Shown here one piece after another: positions 12,645 to 24,600 of a DNA stretch of 64,000 nucleotides (position 1 is the stretch's first letter; every line of letters starts with the position of its first letter). Under the pieces are notes generated by a model, which did no database searches, was not told the DNA's origin, and saw only the letters and a list, made by a program, of their open reading frames with translations. The position numbers and the translations under genes are program-made. The DNA comes from Liriodendron chinense (Eukaryota; Streptophyta; Magnoliopsida; Magnoliales; Magnoliaceae), in NCBI GenBank assembly GCA_003013855.2, contig ML058552.1, positions 2,771,501 to 2,835,500 of the forward strand, given 5' to 3'.

Positions 12645-12960
12645 GACGGCTGCCGATTAGGTGAGGCAGGTTCACAGCAGGTGGGTGAGTCGCTGACCAT
12701 AAGCCCACACCATCTATGCGTTGTAAATCCATACCGTTCATTATTTTTTTCAGCTAATTTTATGTATGTTCTAAAAAAAATAGGTAGATCCAAATACATG
12801 GAGCAAACCAAGGGAAAACTATAGTAATTGATCGCTCACTGTTAAAAGCTTTTTAAGGCCCAATGTAATGTTTATATACCGCCCAACCTGCCAGGAAGGT
12901 CTTGGGAACTGAAGGTAAAACAGAAATTGATCCAAAACATTTGTGCGCAGGAGATTTTTA
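12645..12960. repeat. partial foldback MITE-like copy
   Basis: Opens with GCCGATTAGGTGAGGC, the family end, and continues with GCCCACACCATCTATGCG and TTTTTAAGGCCCAATG. It is cut before the second arm, where the next copy begins. Confidence 0.55.
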
Positions 12961-12988
12961 ACGGAATCCGAATTGTCTGCTCCCCTTT

Positions 12989-13633
12989 GGGGCGCGAATT
13001 AGGTGTTACCCCCGGGAACAGCTTAGTGGGTAATACCCCTACCGTAAGGCCCACATGGATGATATTTTGTATATCCACTCCGTCCATCCGTTTATACAGC
13101 CCATTTTAGGATAAGGTTCCAAAAATTATGCAGATCCAAATTTCAAGTGGACCGTACCATTGGAAACAGTGTGATTGAGTGCCCTACCATTAAAAATTCC
13201 AAAGAGCCCATGGTAAGGTTTTGACAATGTTTATTTGCAATCCAAGCTCTTGATAATGTCAATAAGGTCTCGATGAAGGGAGAATATAAATATCAGGTTG
13301 ATCCAAAACTTTTGTAGCCCACAAAACGTTTTTAATGGTTATTAATCACTGTTTCTAGTGGTATGGTCCACCTGAGATTTGAATCTTCTTAAGGTTTTGT
13401 ATCATATCCTAAAATGAAATGAGAAAACAGATAAACAGCATAGATATATAAAAATTACATCACGATGGGGCCCACACGATTGTGGATCAGTTTTGTTTTT
13501 TGAACCATGTTCCAAAATGATATGGAAAAAAGAAATAGATGGACGGCGTAGACATACAATACATACATCGAGGTAGGCTCCACGTTCAGTTATTCAACCC
13601 CGAAGCTACCCTTGCCTCACCTAATTCGCGCCC
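12989..13633. repeat. foldback MITE-like element with GGGCGCGAATTAGGTG ends
   Basis: The left end GGGGCGCGAATTAGGTG matches the right end CACCTAATTCGCGCCC in reverse complement. The arms hold the mirrored GGCCCACATGGATGAT and ATCGAGGTAGGCTCC blocks. It is about 645 bp long and non-coding. An extra inner GGGGCCCACACG block near 13466 suggests one copy inserted in, or recombined with, another. Confidence 0.65.
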
Positions 13634-15002
13634 GTCTCAGGAACTCGGACAGCGATCACTGAAAAACGTGGATACATAACTTAAAATAGACGGGTTACAC
13701 GGGTGTATTAAACAAATAAAGGCACCTGCTGTACTCATACCATGCACGCACCTCAATCCAAACCGTCGAAATAATGGCCTCCGTTTGGATCACATAAAAC
13801 GAAAGATGTATATTCATTGTACGATCCTAACCATGATTTATGTACATTTTCTTGATCAGTTTTGAACCGTTGAATTCTTTTCTTACCATCCATTCAGAAA
13901 ATACCGAGTATGACTATTAACTATAGTTCTTGGCCATGATCCATCCACGCTTGGGCTCTTGATTTTTACAGTTTGCATTGAAATACATGGATCCCACATC
14001 GAGTGCATCAACGGTCCAAATTAATCGAAATTTCCCAAATAAAACTTTAGAAACTCTGAATTTACAACCAATCCATTTTTTTTACAATGTGATCTATCAC
14101 TTCAACGATTTAGATTAAGCTTTTATATCCCACGTGCACAGAAGAAGTATGCATGTGTATGGATGCTAATGCTCTGCCTCTACAACAGACGACTTTTGCT
14201 AAGCCACACGTGTGTATAGCCCAGCCCACCTACCCTCAAGCACACTTTACATTGTGGCTATCGTGTGAGTCATCCAATCCTTCCATAAGGTGGGCCAAGC
14301 CATTTAAATCTTCTGGCTTGAAAATCAGAGCTTTTCATTATTGATGTATGGCACAATGTCCAAAACAAATGGATGGTTAGGAAAAGATTGTTTTAGACTT
14401 CAAGTCTCTTCGTATACTGTGGCTCAACTTAGGAGTAAAACTTCCATATTTTTTATCCATCAGATATAATCAGTGAGGTCCACCTGATGGAAAGCTCAGA
14501 TCTATAACACGTGTGCTTACATGTGGACGGTCAGATCTCTACACACGTGTGGGCTTAAAATACCCCACAATAGTTATGTCCCGCACAGTGTTATTTTACT
14601 CGGGACTCCGGAATCATCGAGGTTGTCGTGTTGTCTGAGGAATCTTTTGTTAGTTCACCATCACTTAAAGATGTTGGTGCCTATTCAAACGTCCACATGG
14701 TATTGTTTTAAGTCAATCCAGACCATCCATATAACTGAAAAAAACTGTGGATGGACCATTAGTTTAAAATTTATTTTAGAAGATGATCTTACCCATCAAT
14801 TTCACCCTTCAAAATTTGAACACTCAATATTTACTTCTAACCATTCATTTGATAGCCATCAATTGGATGGTCAGGTTCGCTTGATCAGTTTGAATTTACA
14901 GACATGCTCCATTTACAACTTGGACGGTCTAGATACCTACATGATTGCCACGTGAGGATTACGAGCCATCAACTCTATCTCAAGAAGAAAAAGGAGAAGT
15001 TA
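13634..15002 (+). promoter_or_regulatory. NTRC upstream region with five G-boxes
   Basis: This stretch shows no coding signature. It contains the palindrome CACGTG at 14131, 14207, 14508, 14544 and 14949, where about 0.3 would be expected by chance in this length. G-boxes are bound by bZIP and bHLH factors, including light regulators, which would suit a gene for a plastid redox enzyme. That function is inference, because the region also contains repeat-like words (CCGTCCAA, ATCCAACGG types) and the sites could have arrived with a repeat. Confidence 0.4.
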
Positions 15003-15324
15003 TTTGATACTCTTGCAGAGTGAATGGTTGATACGCACGCACTTCTAGATACTACACTTGGCAGCCATTTTACCAACGACCCGGTATGGATAGGTCATCA
15101 TAAAGCATCATCCATTTGGACAGTTTCCTATCTTTTAGATCAACCGTCCAATAAATTTACACCAATATATGAATTAAATAAAAAATTTAGTGTAAAACTT
15201 GTTTTTATAATCCATCTAATGTCCTCCTGACCATTTGAACAGTTCACAATTGGATTCTTACATTCCACATATGCACTTTCTTCGTGCCTGCGTATCAACT
15301 ATCAGGCTAAGGCAGAGTATCAAA
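15003..15324. repeat. inverted-repeat (MITE-like) element just upstream of NTRC
   Basis: The two ends are TTTGATACTCT (15003-15013) and AGAGTATCAAA (15314-15324), an exact 11-base inverted repeat. The match continues inward with gaps through GTTGATACGCACGCAC on the left and its partner near 15283-15300 on the right. The element is 322 bp, non-coding, and ends 77 bp before the NTRC start codon. A clear target duplication could not be fixed. Confidence 0.7.
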
Positions 15325-15333
15325 GTTTTTCTC

Positions 15334-15341
15334 TAAATAAA
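15334..15341 (+). promoter_or_regulatory. possible TATA-like box of NTRC
   Basis: TAAATAAA lies 61 bases before the start codon and ten bases after the inverted-repeat element. A start of transcription near 15365-15375 would leave a leader of about 30 bases. The call rests on spacing only. Confidence 0.25.
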
Positions 15342-15387
15342 GCAGAGCGAGAACAAAACGGAGGCGGCAACTGCGGTGGGTGTGTGT

Positions 15388-15396
15388 ATGGTCTGA
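15388..15396 (+). other. minimal upstream ORF (ATG, one codon, TGA)
   Basis: ATGGTCTGA sits six bases before the NTRC start codon. If the leader includes it, ribosomes could start there and re-initiate. Whether it is transcribed is unknown. Confidence 0.35.
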
Positions 15397-15401
15397 AACA
15401 A

Positions 15402-15615
15402 ATGGCAGTGCGGATAGGAATCGCTACGGCCATCCCTCCTCCTTCCTCTCCCTTCTCCAAATCCCTTCTTCCTACTCCTAATCATATAGTGCTCGTTGGG
15501 AGCACCCCATTCCGTACTCCACTCCCCCTCCGTGCTCCTTCGCCTCGGACTCGCCGGTCCATCCGCTCGTCTCAGCCGGTCGCTACTGCAGAGGATGTTC
15601 CCACCACCTCCTTAG
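15402..15615 (+). CDS. NTRC: NTRC exon 1, transit peptide
   Basis: The exon runs from ATG to the donor TTAG|GTCAGC and contributes 71 codons plus one base. The protein starts MAVRIGIATAIPPPSSPFSK and is rich in Ser, Pro, Thr and Arg with almost no acidic residues until position 64, as expected for a chloroplast transit peptide. This ATG is the first one in frame. A 5' ATG at 15388 is out of frame and stops after two codons. Transit peptides are poorly conserved, so the exon is called from position, phase and composition. Confidence 0.85.
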
Positions 15616-18600
15616 GTCAGCTCATTATCCTCTCAGCCTCTCTTCTTTCTGGAATTCCTTTTGTATCCGTCGCTCTCTTCTTGTCATCATCATCATCATC
15701 ATCATCATCTTCTTCTTCTTCTTTTTTCCTTTTCTTTTCCATGTTTCTGGTTCTGAAGTGGAAGTGATAGAGCTGTGTTGGGATGCACGGCTGGATTGGG
15801 TATCTGGCGTTTGGTTTAATTGGGTGGAGATGACGATAACTCGGGCGCGTTTGGATGTGCAATTGAGATAAATTGTGATAATTGTCGTTCTCTATTTGAT
15901 AAAATTGCTATCGCGTCCAATGCAAATGCATTTCATGGGGGATTGACTGGTTTTGAGTACTAGGAAATGCCACTAGTTTTTGTGTTATTCCTCTTGATTA
16001 AACTGATGTTTCGCAATTCAATCCAATTGTGGGTCCAAACACTGACTTTTCACTATAGTTTTTGTGGGAAAAAAAATTACTACTACGATTTTTCACTCGA
16101 TCCAATTGAATTCATAAGGTTTGGTGGTTGAAATGAAGAGGGAAGGGAGTAACTTCGGAAAAAAGATACAATTAAGACTCTCACTCTTTCTTTGAGAAGA
16201 AAATGTTTGTTAACTTAATGGGCATGTTGAAAAAAATTACTGTTTCCTAGTATATTAGTAATGAGAAAGAAGTTCCCCAAACTGTGGTTGCTTATCTTTG
16301 AAATCCAAATTGAAATTAAGTGTGGTTGTGATTTCGAGCCTGGACTGTCAGTACAAATTGTAAGGAAGCAAACTACAATTTGGCTATTTCCACATTGTTA
16401 GACTGTAATTGCATTTCTGTTGGATTAGTACACCAAGCCTATTGTCTTGTCTTGTACATTTCTGATGCCGAACTTCGTCGGTTGGAATCATGAAATACAC
16501 ACAATCATAGATTGAAGATAGGGACTGTCGGACCATATCTGCTGAAAGAAGATGGTCCTCCAAACAGTGCATATGGCTCTGACCCAATCTTGGATCCGTT
16601 TTACTTAAGGTATGGAGTTTGTTGTTGGAGGCATAGGACTAGTAGTCTTTATTCGGCCCTAGTCCGCCTCCAACATACCGGACGAGAAAAAAGAAATACA
16701 TGGAAACAACTTGATAATGATTTTAAAACAAAATAAACAATTGAAAGTGAAGGCTGAATTATAGAAGGTTTCAAACTATTGAAGTAAAGAATTAAGAGCT
16801 AAAAAACAGAAAAAAAAAAAGCTCACTAGCAAGCTCTCTTTCATGTGTTGTAGAGCATATAACTAGGATAATCACTGGGCTGGGCCTATGCCATGAAAAG
16901 TCAAAATTTTGAGTAGGACTGGCGCCGTGAATCCAGCCCAAACAGTTCAAAATCTGGTTCTGAGAAGAAATGAAAGAAAAGATATAGTAGTAGGACAATG
17001 ACTGTATGAGTTCTATTCAATGCTAGATTCAAAGGAGCATAATAGATCAATATGAACATCATGAGCTTTCCTGTAATAAAACTAGTTGTTGCTGATGCCT
17101 CCGAGTTCCTTCTTCCACAATGCTAGCTCGGAGAAGGAAGATTTAAGAGGGTGATGTAGGGAGGGAATTCCATGGTCAAGGACGAGGATCGACGATCTTC
17201 TTGGAGGAGATGGACCGGAAGAAAAACAAGAGGAAACTAAGGAATTTCCTATTTTGGCATTTCAACCAAACAGGAAAGTGCTATTCCCTTTTTTGGATTT
17301 TGGCCCAATTCGTGGGCCCATCTTAATCATTTATGATGATTTGTTCCGTCCATTTCGTAGAATTGCTTGACGTCGAGAAAACCCAACAAGTTTGACGTCG
17401 ATCCGAGTTACGGATTGATCGTGGTGTCCAAAATAATACGAACTATCTAGAAAGTTCCGAATTTCGCCCACTAAAACTGGGGATGGTCCAAGTGGCCCAC
17501 TACTACTGATATGAAGAATCTGAGCCGTTTATCTTGAAGAGTACATCGATGTCAACAAAACCACAAAGCTTCGTGTCCATCAGATATGTGGATTGCTCGT
17601 ACCAGTGGAAGGAAGATGGCGCTCGACAGACGTTATACAGTTTGCGCAGATTTTTCTGTTTCTTTTCTAATTTTATTATGATTCTTTTCTTCCTTTGCAA
17701 GTTAGTGTTAGGCATGAAATTAGGGTTAGGTTTAATCCATTTAAACTCTTTTTAGATCATTATTATGAGCTTTGGATTATTTCTTAATGAAAATTGAGTT
17801 TACTTTCTTTCTTCTTCATGGATTCGAAGATAAACTGGTGGATTCGAGTTGTTCCGTCGTGGATTTGACGAAGACAGGTTGAGGATTCCCTGTAGATCAG
17901 TGGATTCGGATCGGTTATCCGTGGGATAGACGGTGCTCGATCCCACAACACACCCCGCCCACATTAGATGGCCCTATGAAGAATGTGCCCAGATATTCAT
18001 AATAGAGTCCAAACGCAATGGCCAAATTTATAATCTTCTTGCGTAAGGATAATAGTTTACCCACTAGAAAAAATTTCAAAATCATCACATACCTCCCTTT
18101 TTTCTTTTCTATTGCAATTTCTCGATTATTATGTGATGTTTTCTTAACTTTCCACATATAAAAATAGATAGACCTTAGTCTGGCCCCCTAAACAACACTT
18201 TGAGTAGCAGCCGTTGTAATGGGTTTGTAAATTAAACTCATCTTCTATTGGGAATAATACATTTCATGCTTTCGAATTCCTTTCTAAGCGTTGATTCACC
18301 TCGGTGTGGTGTGTTATGTGAAAATTTAGGTCACCCCACTTTTGCATGGTCAAGGCTACGCACGAGCGAAAATTGCATAAGTGGAAACTGAGATCCTCTA
18401 TCTTCGAACCCGAATGCTCAAGCGTTCGGTATTGGCAACATCTCATAGTGATCGGTCACCTGCTAAGCCCGAGCGGTCGGCATTCTTCAATGCCCGATCG
18501 ACCTCATTAGACCCAATCGGTCGGCATTAAGGAATCTACCAAATATTCAGGCCGTGCCTTCGTGCTCGTCTACTTCCTTATCCACGGTTGACCGCGGATG

Positions 18601-21600
18601 AGCTGACTTACCATCTACTACACCCGACCGGCCACTATTCTCCGAGCGTTACCACGCTACTCCCCAAGCAATCATGACTGTTATGTGTCCCGCAAGCCAT
18701 GTGATTCACTTCCACGATTGATAAGAGAAATATCCGCATAACGTAGATAATTTCGCAACTTATCTCTAAAATAATGACGTATCCAGCTATGTTATGTAAT
18801 CTATCCTACGAAGACGTAGATCCTAACAGAGTGAGAATCCTACCCAATTACAGTAATGATTCACATTATAAATATCCCACCATGCCATGATCTAAGGTAC
18901 ACATACATTGAGTAATATAGAGAATTATTCTTTTTTGATCATTCTACAGTCATTGACTTAGGCATCGGAGGGCCATCAGCCGGATCCACCGGCAGCCATC
19001 CTAACCTTTGGTGGTACTTGCAGGATCCCCAACCTTTGGATCTTCCCCATCATCCTTCAAATCTAACGGCGGAGGCCGAAGTTGGTCCCTGACTAACATC
19101 TGGTGACGAGATTTACCGTCAACAGATTGGCGCCCACTTGTTTTGCCCATCCTTTGGATCTTCCCCATCATCCTTCAAATCTAACGGCGGAGGCCGAAGT
19201 TGGTCCCTGACTAACATCTGGTGACGAGATTTACCGTCAACAGATTGGCGCCCACTTGTTTTGCCTTCGCCATCTTTTGAGGTCACTTCGCAATGCCGCC
19301 AAAAAAAAGTTCGAGACATGGATCCAAAACCACCGCTTAAGTGAGATCCGCCCATAGAGAAGAAGAGCCGAGTATGGCCCAAACCCAGCCTTCTGGAAGT
19401 CATACTTGATCAAGAACGACGCAGAGGGAGGCGGCCGCCCTTCCTCCGCCGCCACCACGACCGACAATGGACAACCCAACATGGAGAAATATCATGGAGG
19501 CCGATATTCAGAACGTTCGATCGGAAGTGATGCGCCTTGCAAATATTGCAGATCGGATAAAGCGCCGCCTACCACCTCTGTCGGCTCCACGACAGGAGGG
19601 GGTCTCTCACCAGAACCAGGAGGTCAACCGGGTTCCACCTACTCATAGAGCTCAACCACCTGTAGAATTTATCCCGCCTCCGGTGGCCCAAGATCACCGA
19701 CAAGACAACGATGCGGAAAAAAGGCTTCCCGTTGGTGACTTACGTCATTTATTGGACGCCCGGTGCCAACACCACAGACCAAACGATGTACCAAGAAGAG
19801 GTGATCATGTGCCTAGAGTAGCGACAGAAGTTTCCAGCACTAGTCGCCCTCCAGAATGGGAGAAGGAGCTAGAAAATTTAAAGAAAAAGTTGTGGAGATA
19901 GAGCAACAATGCGTCCTAGGAATGCCGACGACATTGCAAGCAATGATTAACTAGACTGAGTCTCCGTTCACAGACAAAATCATGCAAGAATCTCGGCCCA
20001 AAAATTTTCGGGTACCTAGCAACATTCCGTCCTACAGTGGATCTGGTGACTTGATCAAGAACCTCGAGGTCTTTAAGGCCTACATGCATCTAGAGGGGGT
20101 CAGTCAAGCTATTATGTGCAGAGCATTCTCCCTCACCCTCAAGGGTGTAGCTCTCACCTGGTTCCGCAACCTCAAGCCTAAATCCATCGACTCTTTTGCA
20201 CAACTATGCACCTTATTCGGATCGCAGTTCATGGGGAGCCGCACCATGAAGAAGACCACCGCTCACCTGGCTACTATGAAGCAGAAGAGCGATGAGTCTC
20301 TAAAGGACTTCCTTGTCCGATTCACATCCGAAGCAGTACATGTCGAAGGTTACACCGATGAAGCGGGCCTCCCTGCACTCAACGATGTCCGTAACAAGGA
20401 GTTCAGGTGGGCCCTCGATAAAAATACTCTAAGGACTATGGCCGAGTTCCAGGCCAAAGCCCAAAAATATATCAACGCTGAGGAGTTAGCTAAGGCCAGG
20501 AGAGAGTCCTTTGTAAGTGTTGATTCACCTTAGTTTGGTGCATGGAACACTGATATCGCATACCTGAACGAAGGTTTCACAGTCAATGTTTTCTAGTGAT
20601 CCAAGGGCTTGTCTTGAAGGAGGACTGTGATTTGGTATAGTCAAATTCTGACATTTCTGAACAAATTCTGACATTTTTGAACTATGTAAGTGATGTAATT
20701 TTGTCCTCCCTAATGAGTGGAATGGTTGGTTTTATTTATTTATTGCTCATCTCTTGAGCTTTGAGTGATGCCTTTGGATGCACAGTTGAATTTAGTTGTG
20801 AACATTCAGTTCAAACACGTGGAAGTGACCATGGATCAAGAAACCAGTTTTGATGCCCCACTTGGTCATCGATAGGGCTGGGTTTTATCCTCGATACTAG
20901 TTTGACTTGGGTAAGTCACACCAAGTTGTCCAAAACTTTAATGTACACAATTCATTTGTGACTTGGTTGATATGGATGAGTCACACCGTGTGTTTCACCT
21001 AAGGTATGCAAAAAAAGGTACGTAACGGTCGTTACGTAAAAATAACGGTTCGTTATGTAAAAGTATCGGTTATGGGTTCGTAATGGCCGCAAGGGTCGTT
21101 ACGGAAAGAGGCCCCGTAATAGCCTGTTATGGGGCCAATACAAGATTAAGAAAAAAGAAAAAAAACTGTAATGGGCGTTACGGCTTGTATCGCAATGGTA
21201 ACGGTGGTGGCCGTCATGGCCATTTTTATTGTTACGGAATACCATGGTTTCACCAATGCAGGTATGTTCTATAGTGCCACTTGGCGAGTCAAAATGAGTC
21301 CCAGGGGGCTTTTCTGATTTGGGTTGAGGCATAACTCTTTTCTAAATTGGGATCCATCATGTCTCATCCAGGGTTGATAGTGAAATTGAGTCGACTTGGA
21401 TGTTCGAGTTGGCATTGGATGATAGGTTAAACCATGGAATGATCAAAATTGTAAGGACGATTACTAGGATTCATAATGATGACATAGTGCTCTGTGTGTG
21501 CGCGTGTGCTGTGCATTGGTGTCCCTGTTGTCGGGCCAATTTTTTCTAATTGTATTTTGAAATTGCGTTGGGGGGCACCCTACGCTAATCGCGGAAGCTT

Positions 21601-24600
21601 GTGAAGCTACTAGAACCATGGCTAAGACCCGGCGCGGGGGGGGGGGGGAGGTGGAGGTGATTAGGACCTTTTTAAATCATTTTAAAAACTCTTGCCTATT
21701 TAAAAGTAATCAGCAAATATAAACTAATTAAAGCAAGAACACTTAGCTTTCAAGCTTAAGTGGGTTCAATCACAAGGCTAGAAAAGATTAAACAATTAAG
21801 CAAACTAGCCTAAGCACATAAATTATAAATGATATAACTATTTGAGCAACTACTCTATGTGCAATATCTATACTACAAATGATATTACTAAACAATCAAC
21901 TAGTCTAGAATGATATGTAGATGATGTGAGATTCATCATGTTGAACTTATGTCTACAAGCCTAGTGAACATACATCTTCTGTGTGAATGTGCCTATCTAG
22001 AACATAGCATTCAACTTATTCAAACAATCATATAATTCAACAATTAAATAGACAATGCATGAATAGAAGAGTGCTCAAATGACAATTACAAACACAACGA
22101 TGTATAGTGGTTCGGTTTCCCTACTCTACTCCCGGTTGTCGTTCCCAACCCATGAGTCTAGAGAATATTAGTATATATGTATGTTAGTATGTGGCTCTTT
22201 GATTGTAAGTGCATGTGCACATCTTTTCTCTTCTCCTACAGTGTACTATATGCTTATTCTAATAAAGCTTTGTGTGGTGGGCATGTGGCACACATACACA
22301 AGATTCACCCTAAAACTCTCTCTCACTCTCTCTCCTCTTCTTCCATCCTAATGATCTAATCTTCTTCTACTTGGTATCAGAGAAAAGATCAAACTATTCC
22401 GCATCAAGGGAGTTGAGAGGCGACATGTCAGATTGCTGACGTTAGCGGCCGTACGACTGACGTCAGCAATGTATGGTCAAATGGACCCCATTTGAGCTGA
22501 AAGTTTAGGGGTTTGATAGATCTCTATTTTAGAAGATTTGTCATGATTTTTTGAGATTTTTTTAGAGCCTTCTTGATGGTGATTTGACTGAAATAGTGAA
22601 ATTCGAAAATCGGGCCCTGAATCAGTTTTTCGTCGATTTTTCTCAAATCGGTAAGCTTTTCTCTTGTTTCTTTCCTCTAGATGGACTGATGTCTCTCACT
22701 CAAGCTAATATTGGAGGAGTTTTTAGCTGATATTAAGATTTGAGTGGGTTTTAACCCCAAATAGAGGTGCGGCCATGTCATTTTTGGGCTGTTTGCATCA
22801 GATTTGAGTACTTTGGGTGGTATTTTCAGAGTTTTCTGGTAGATTGGGGTTAGTCTCTCATCTCCTCAAAGGATTGCTTATTAGAGACCTTGTTGAAGTA
22901 CATTTTACTTGGACCCTTATTCTTTTGGAGGACAAAGGGCAATCTCATCTTGGCATGGGTTCGCTTGAACCCAACCCACTCCAAATCACCTCAATTAAGT
23001 TGAATGGTGATAACTATCTTCAATGGGCACAATCTGTAAAAGTGTTCTTGGGGGCCCGTGAGAAGTTGTCGTATATTCTAGATGATCCCCCTAGCTCTAC
23101 AGAAGACACCTACAAGACTTGGACAAAGAAGAACTATCAAGTCATTGCATGGTTGTTGAACAGTATGGATTCTTCGGTTAGCCACTCCGTGATGTTTTTG
23201 TCATCGGCTAAAGGCATTTGGGACTCCCTTCATGACATGTACTCCGAGTCTAAAAATTTTTCGCTGGTATTTCAGCTTATTCAAGAAATTGGTCGGTTCC
23301 AGCAAGACTCAAGATCATTAAAAGATTACTATTCGACACTTCGAGGCATGTGGGATGAGTTGGATATTTATCAACCTGTTCCTTCGAAATGTCTAGACGA
23401 TCATGAGCATGCTCGCAAGCAACGGGATGACACTCGTGTTATGCAGTTCCTCGCAGGGTTGAACTCTGTCTACCTCAGTGTTCGGGATCAAGTGGTTGTT
23501 AATAATTCCCTTCCTCCGTTGAGAACAGTCTATGCCATGTGTCAGCGCGCTACTATATCAGCTCTTCCTTCACATCCTTTTGTACCACCAGAGCGTTCAG
23601 CACACCTTGTTGGCAATCCATCTTCCATTTTTCCTAGATCTCGCGCACCATCCTTGAGTTCAGGGCGCACTTTTGGTTATGGTGGTCGTGGCAGAGGCCG
23701 AGAGGGAGATCGGGGATGTGTTGGTCGTCATCTTCGAGGTCATGGTGGACGTGGACGAGGACGTGATAGTTCCTGCATTTGTTCGCATTGTGGTGGAACT
23801 AATCACACTATTGATTATTGTTGGCAGCTCCATGGTCGTCCTACGTGTGCTGTTGCCTCTATTACAGCTACTGTTGCTCCTGAGGGACAACCTTCCATCT
23901 TGGCAGCTGAGCAGCCTTCTTCTGGAGAGTCTCTCATTATTTCTCGAGCAGCTTATGATGCCCTGATGTGGCTTCATATACGTGATGTTCCTGAGCCTTC
24001 TCATGCAGCTTCGGCCCAGTCAGGTACCGCTATTCTAGCGTCTTCTTCTACCACCTCTTGGGTCATTGACTCTGGAGCTTCCTCCCACATAACTGGTAAG
24101 TCACATCTCTTTTCCTCTTATTCTCCTTCCTCCCACTCTCAATATGTTACAGTCGCAGATGGAACACATGCCCTCATTTCTGGGATTGGTTTCATCTCCC
24201 TTTCCCCTTCCTTGCCATTGTCCTCAGTCTTGCATGTATCTCGTTTTCCATTAAACTTACTGTCTGTTAGCTCCCTTACTAAATCATTGAATTGTTCGAT
24301 TACCTTTTACCCTTCTCATTGTCTTTTTCAGGACCTACAGACGAAGAGAGTGATTGGTAGGGGGCATGAGCGAGGAGGCGTTTATCTTCTCAATGATACA
24401 CCTGTTGCTGCTTCAAGTACCTCTTCTCTTGATCGAGACTCCATCGCACGGTGGCATTGCTGCTTAGGACATCCTTCCTTAGCTCGATTAAGACTTTTGT
24501 TTCCTTCATTCTCGGTTACTAAACCTTTGTGTTGTGATATTTGTGAATTATCAAAACATCATCGTACTATGTTTCCTCCAAGTGTTTCAGGAAGGAAATC

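Noticed and set aside
15384..15401. GTG start six codons upstream of the NTRC ATG
   Set aside because: Plant nuclear genes start at ATG; the ATG at 15402 is the first in frame.
15617..15862. Minus-strand frame rich in Asp, Glu and Lys across the start of intron 1
   Set aside because: It is the reverse of a TCA/TCT microsatellite and has no family signature.
23660..24004. Antisense and shifted frames over the copia Gly/Arg-rich linker
   Set aside because: They are shadows of the gag linker, where repeated GGN codons leave all frames open.
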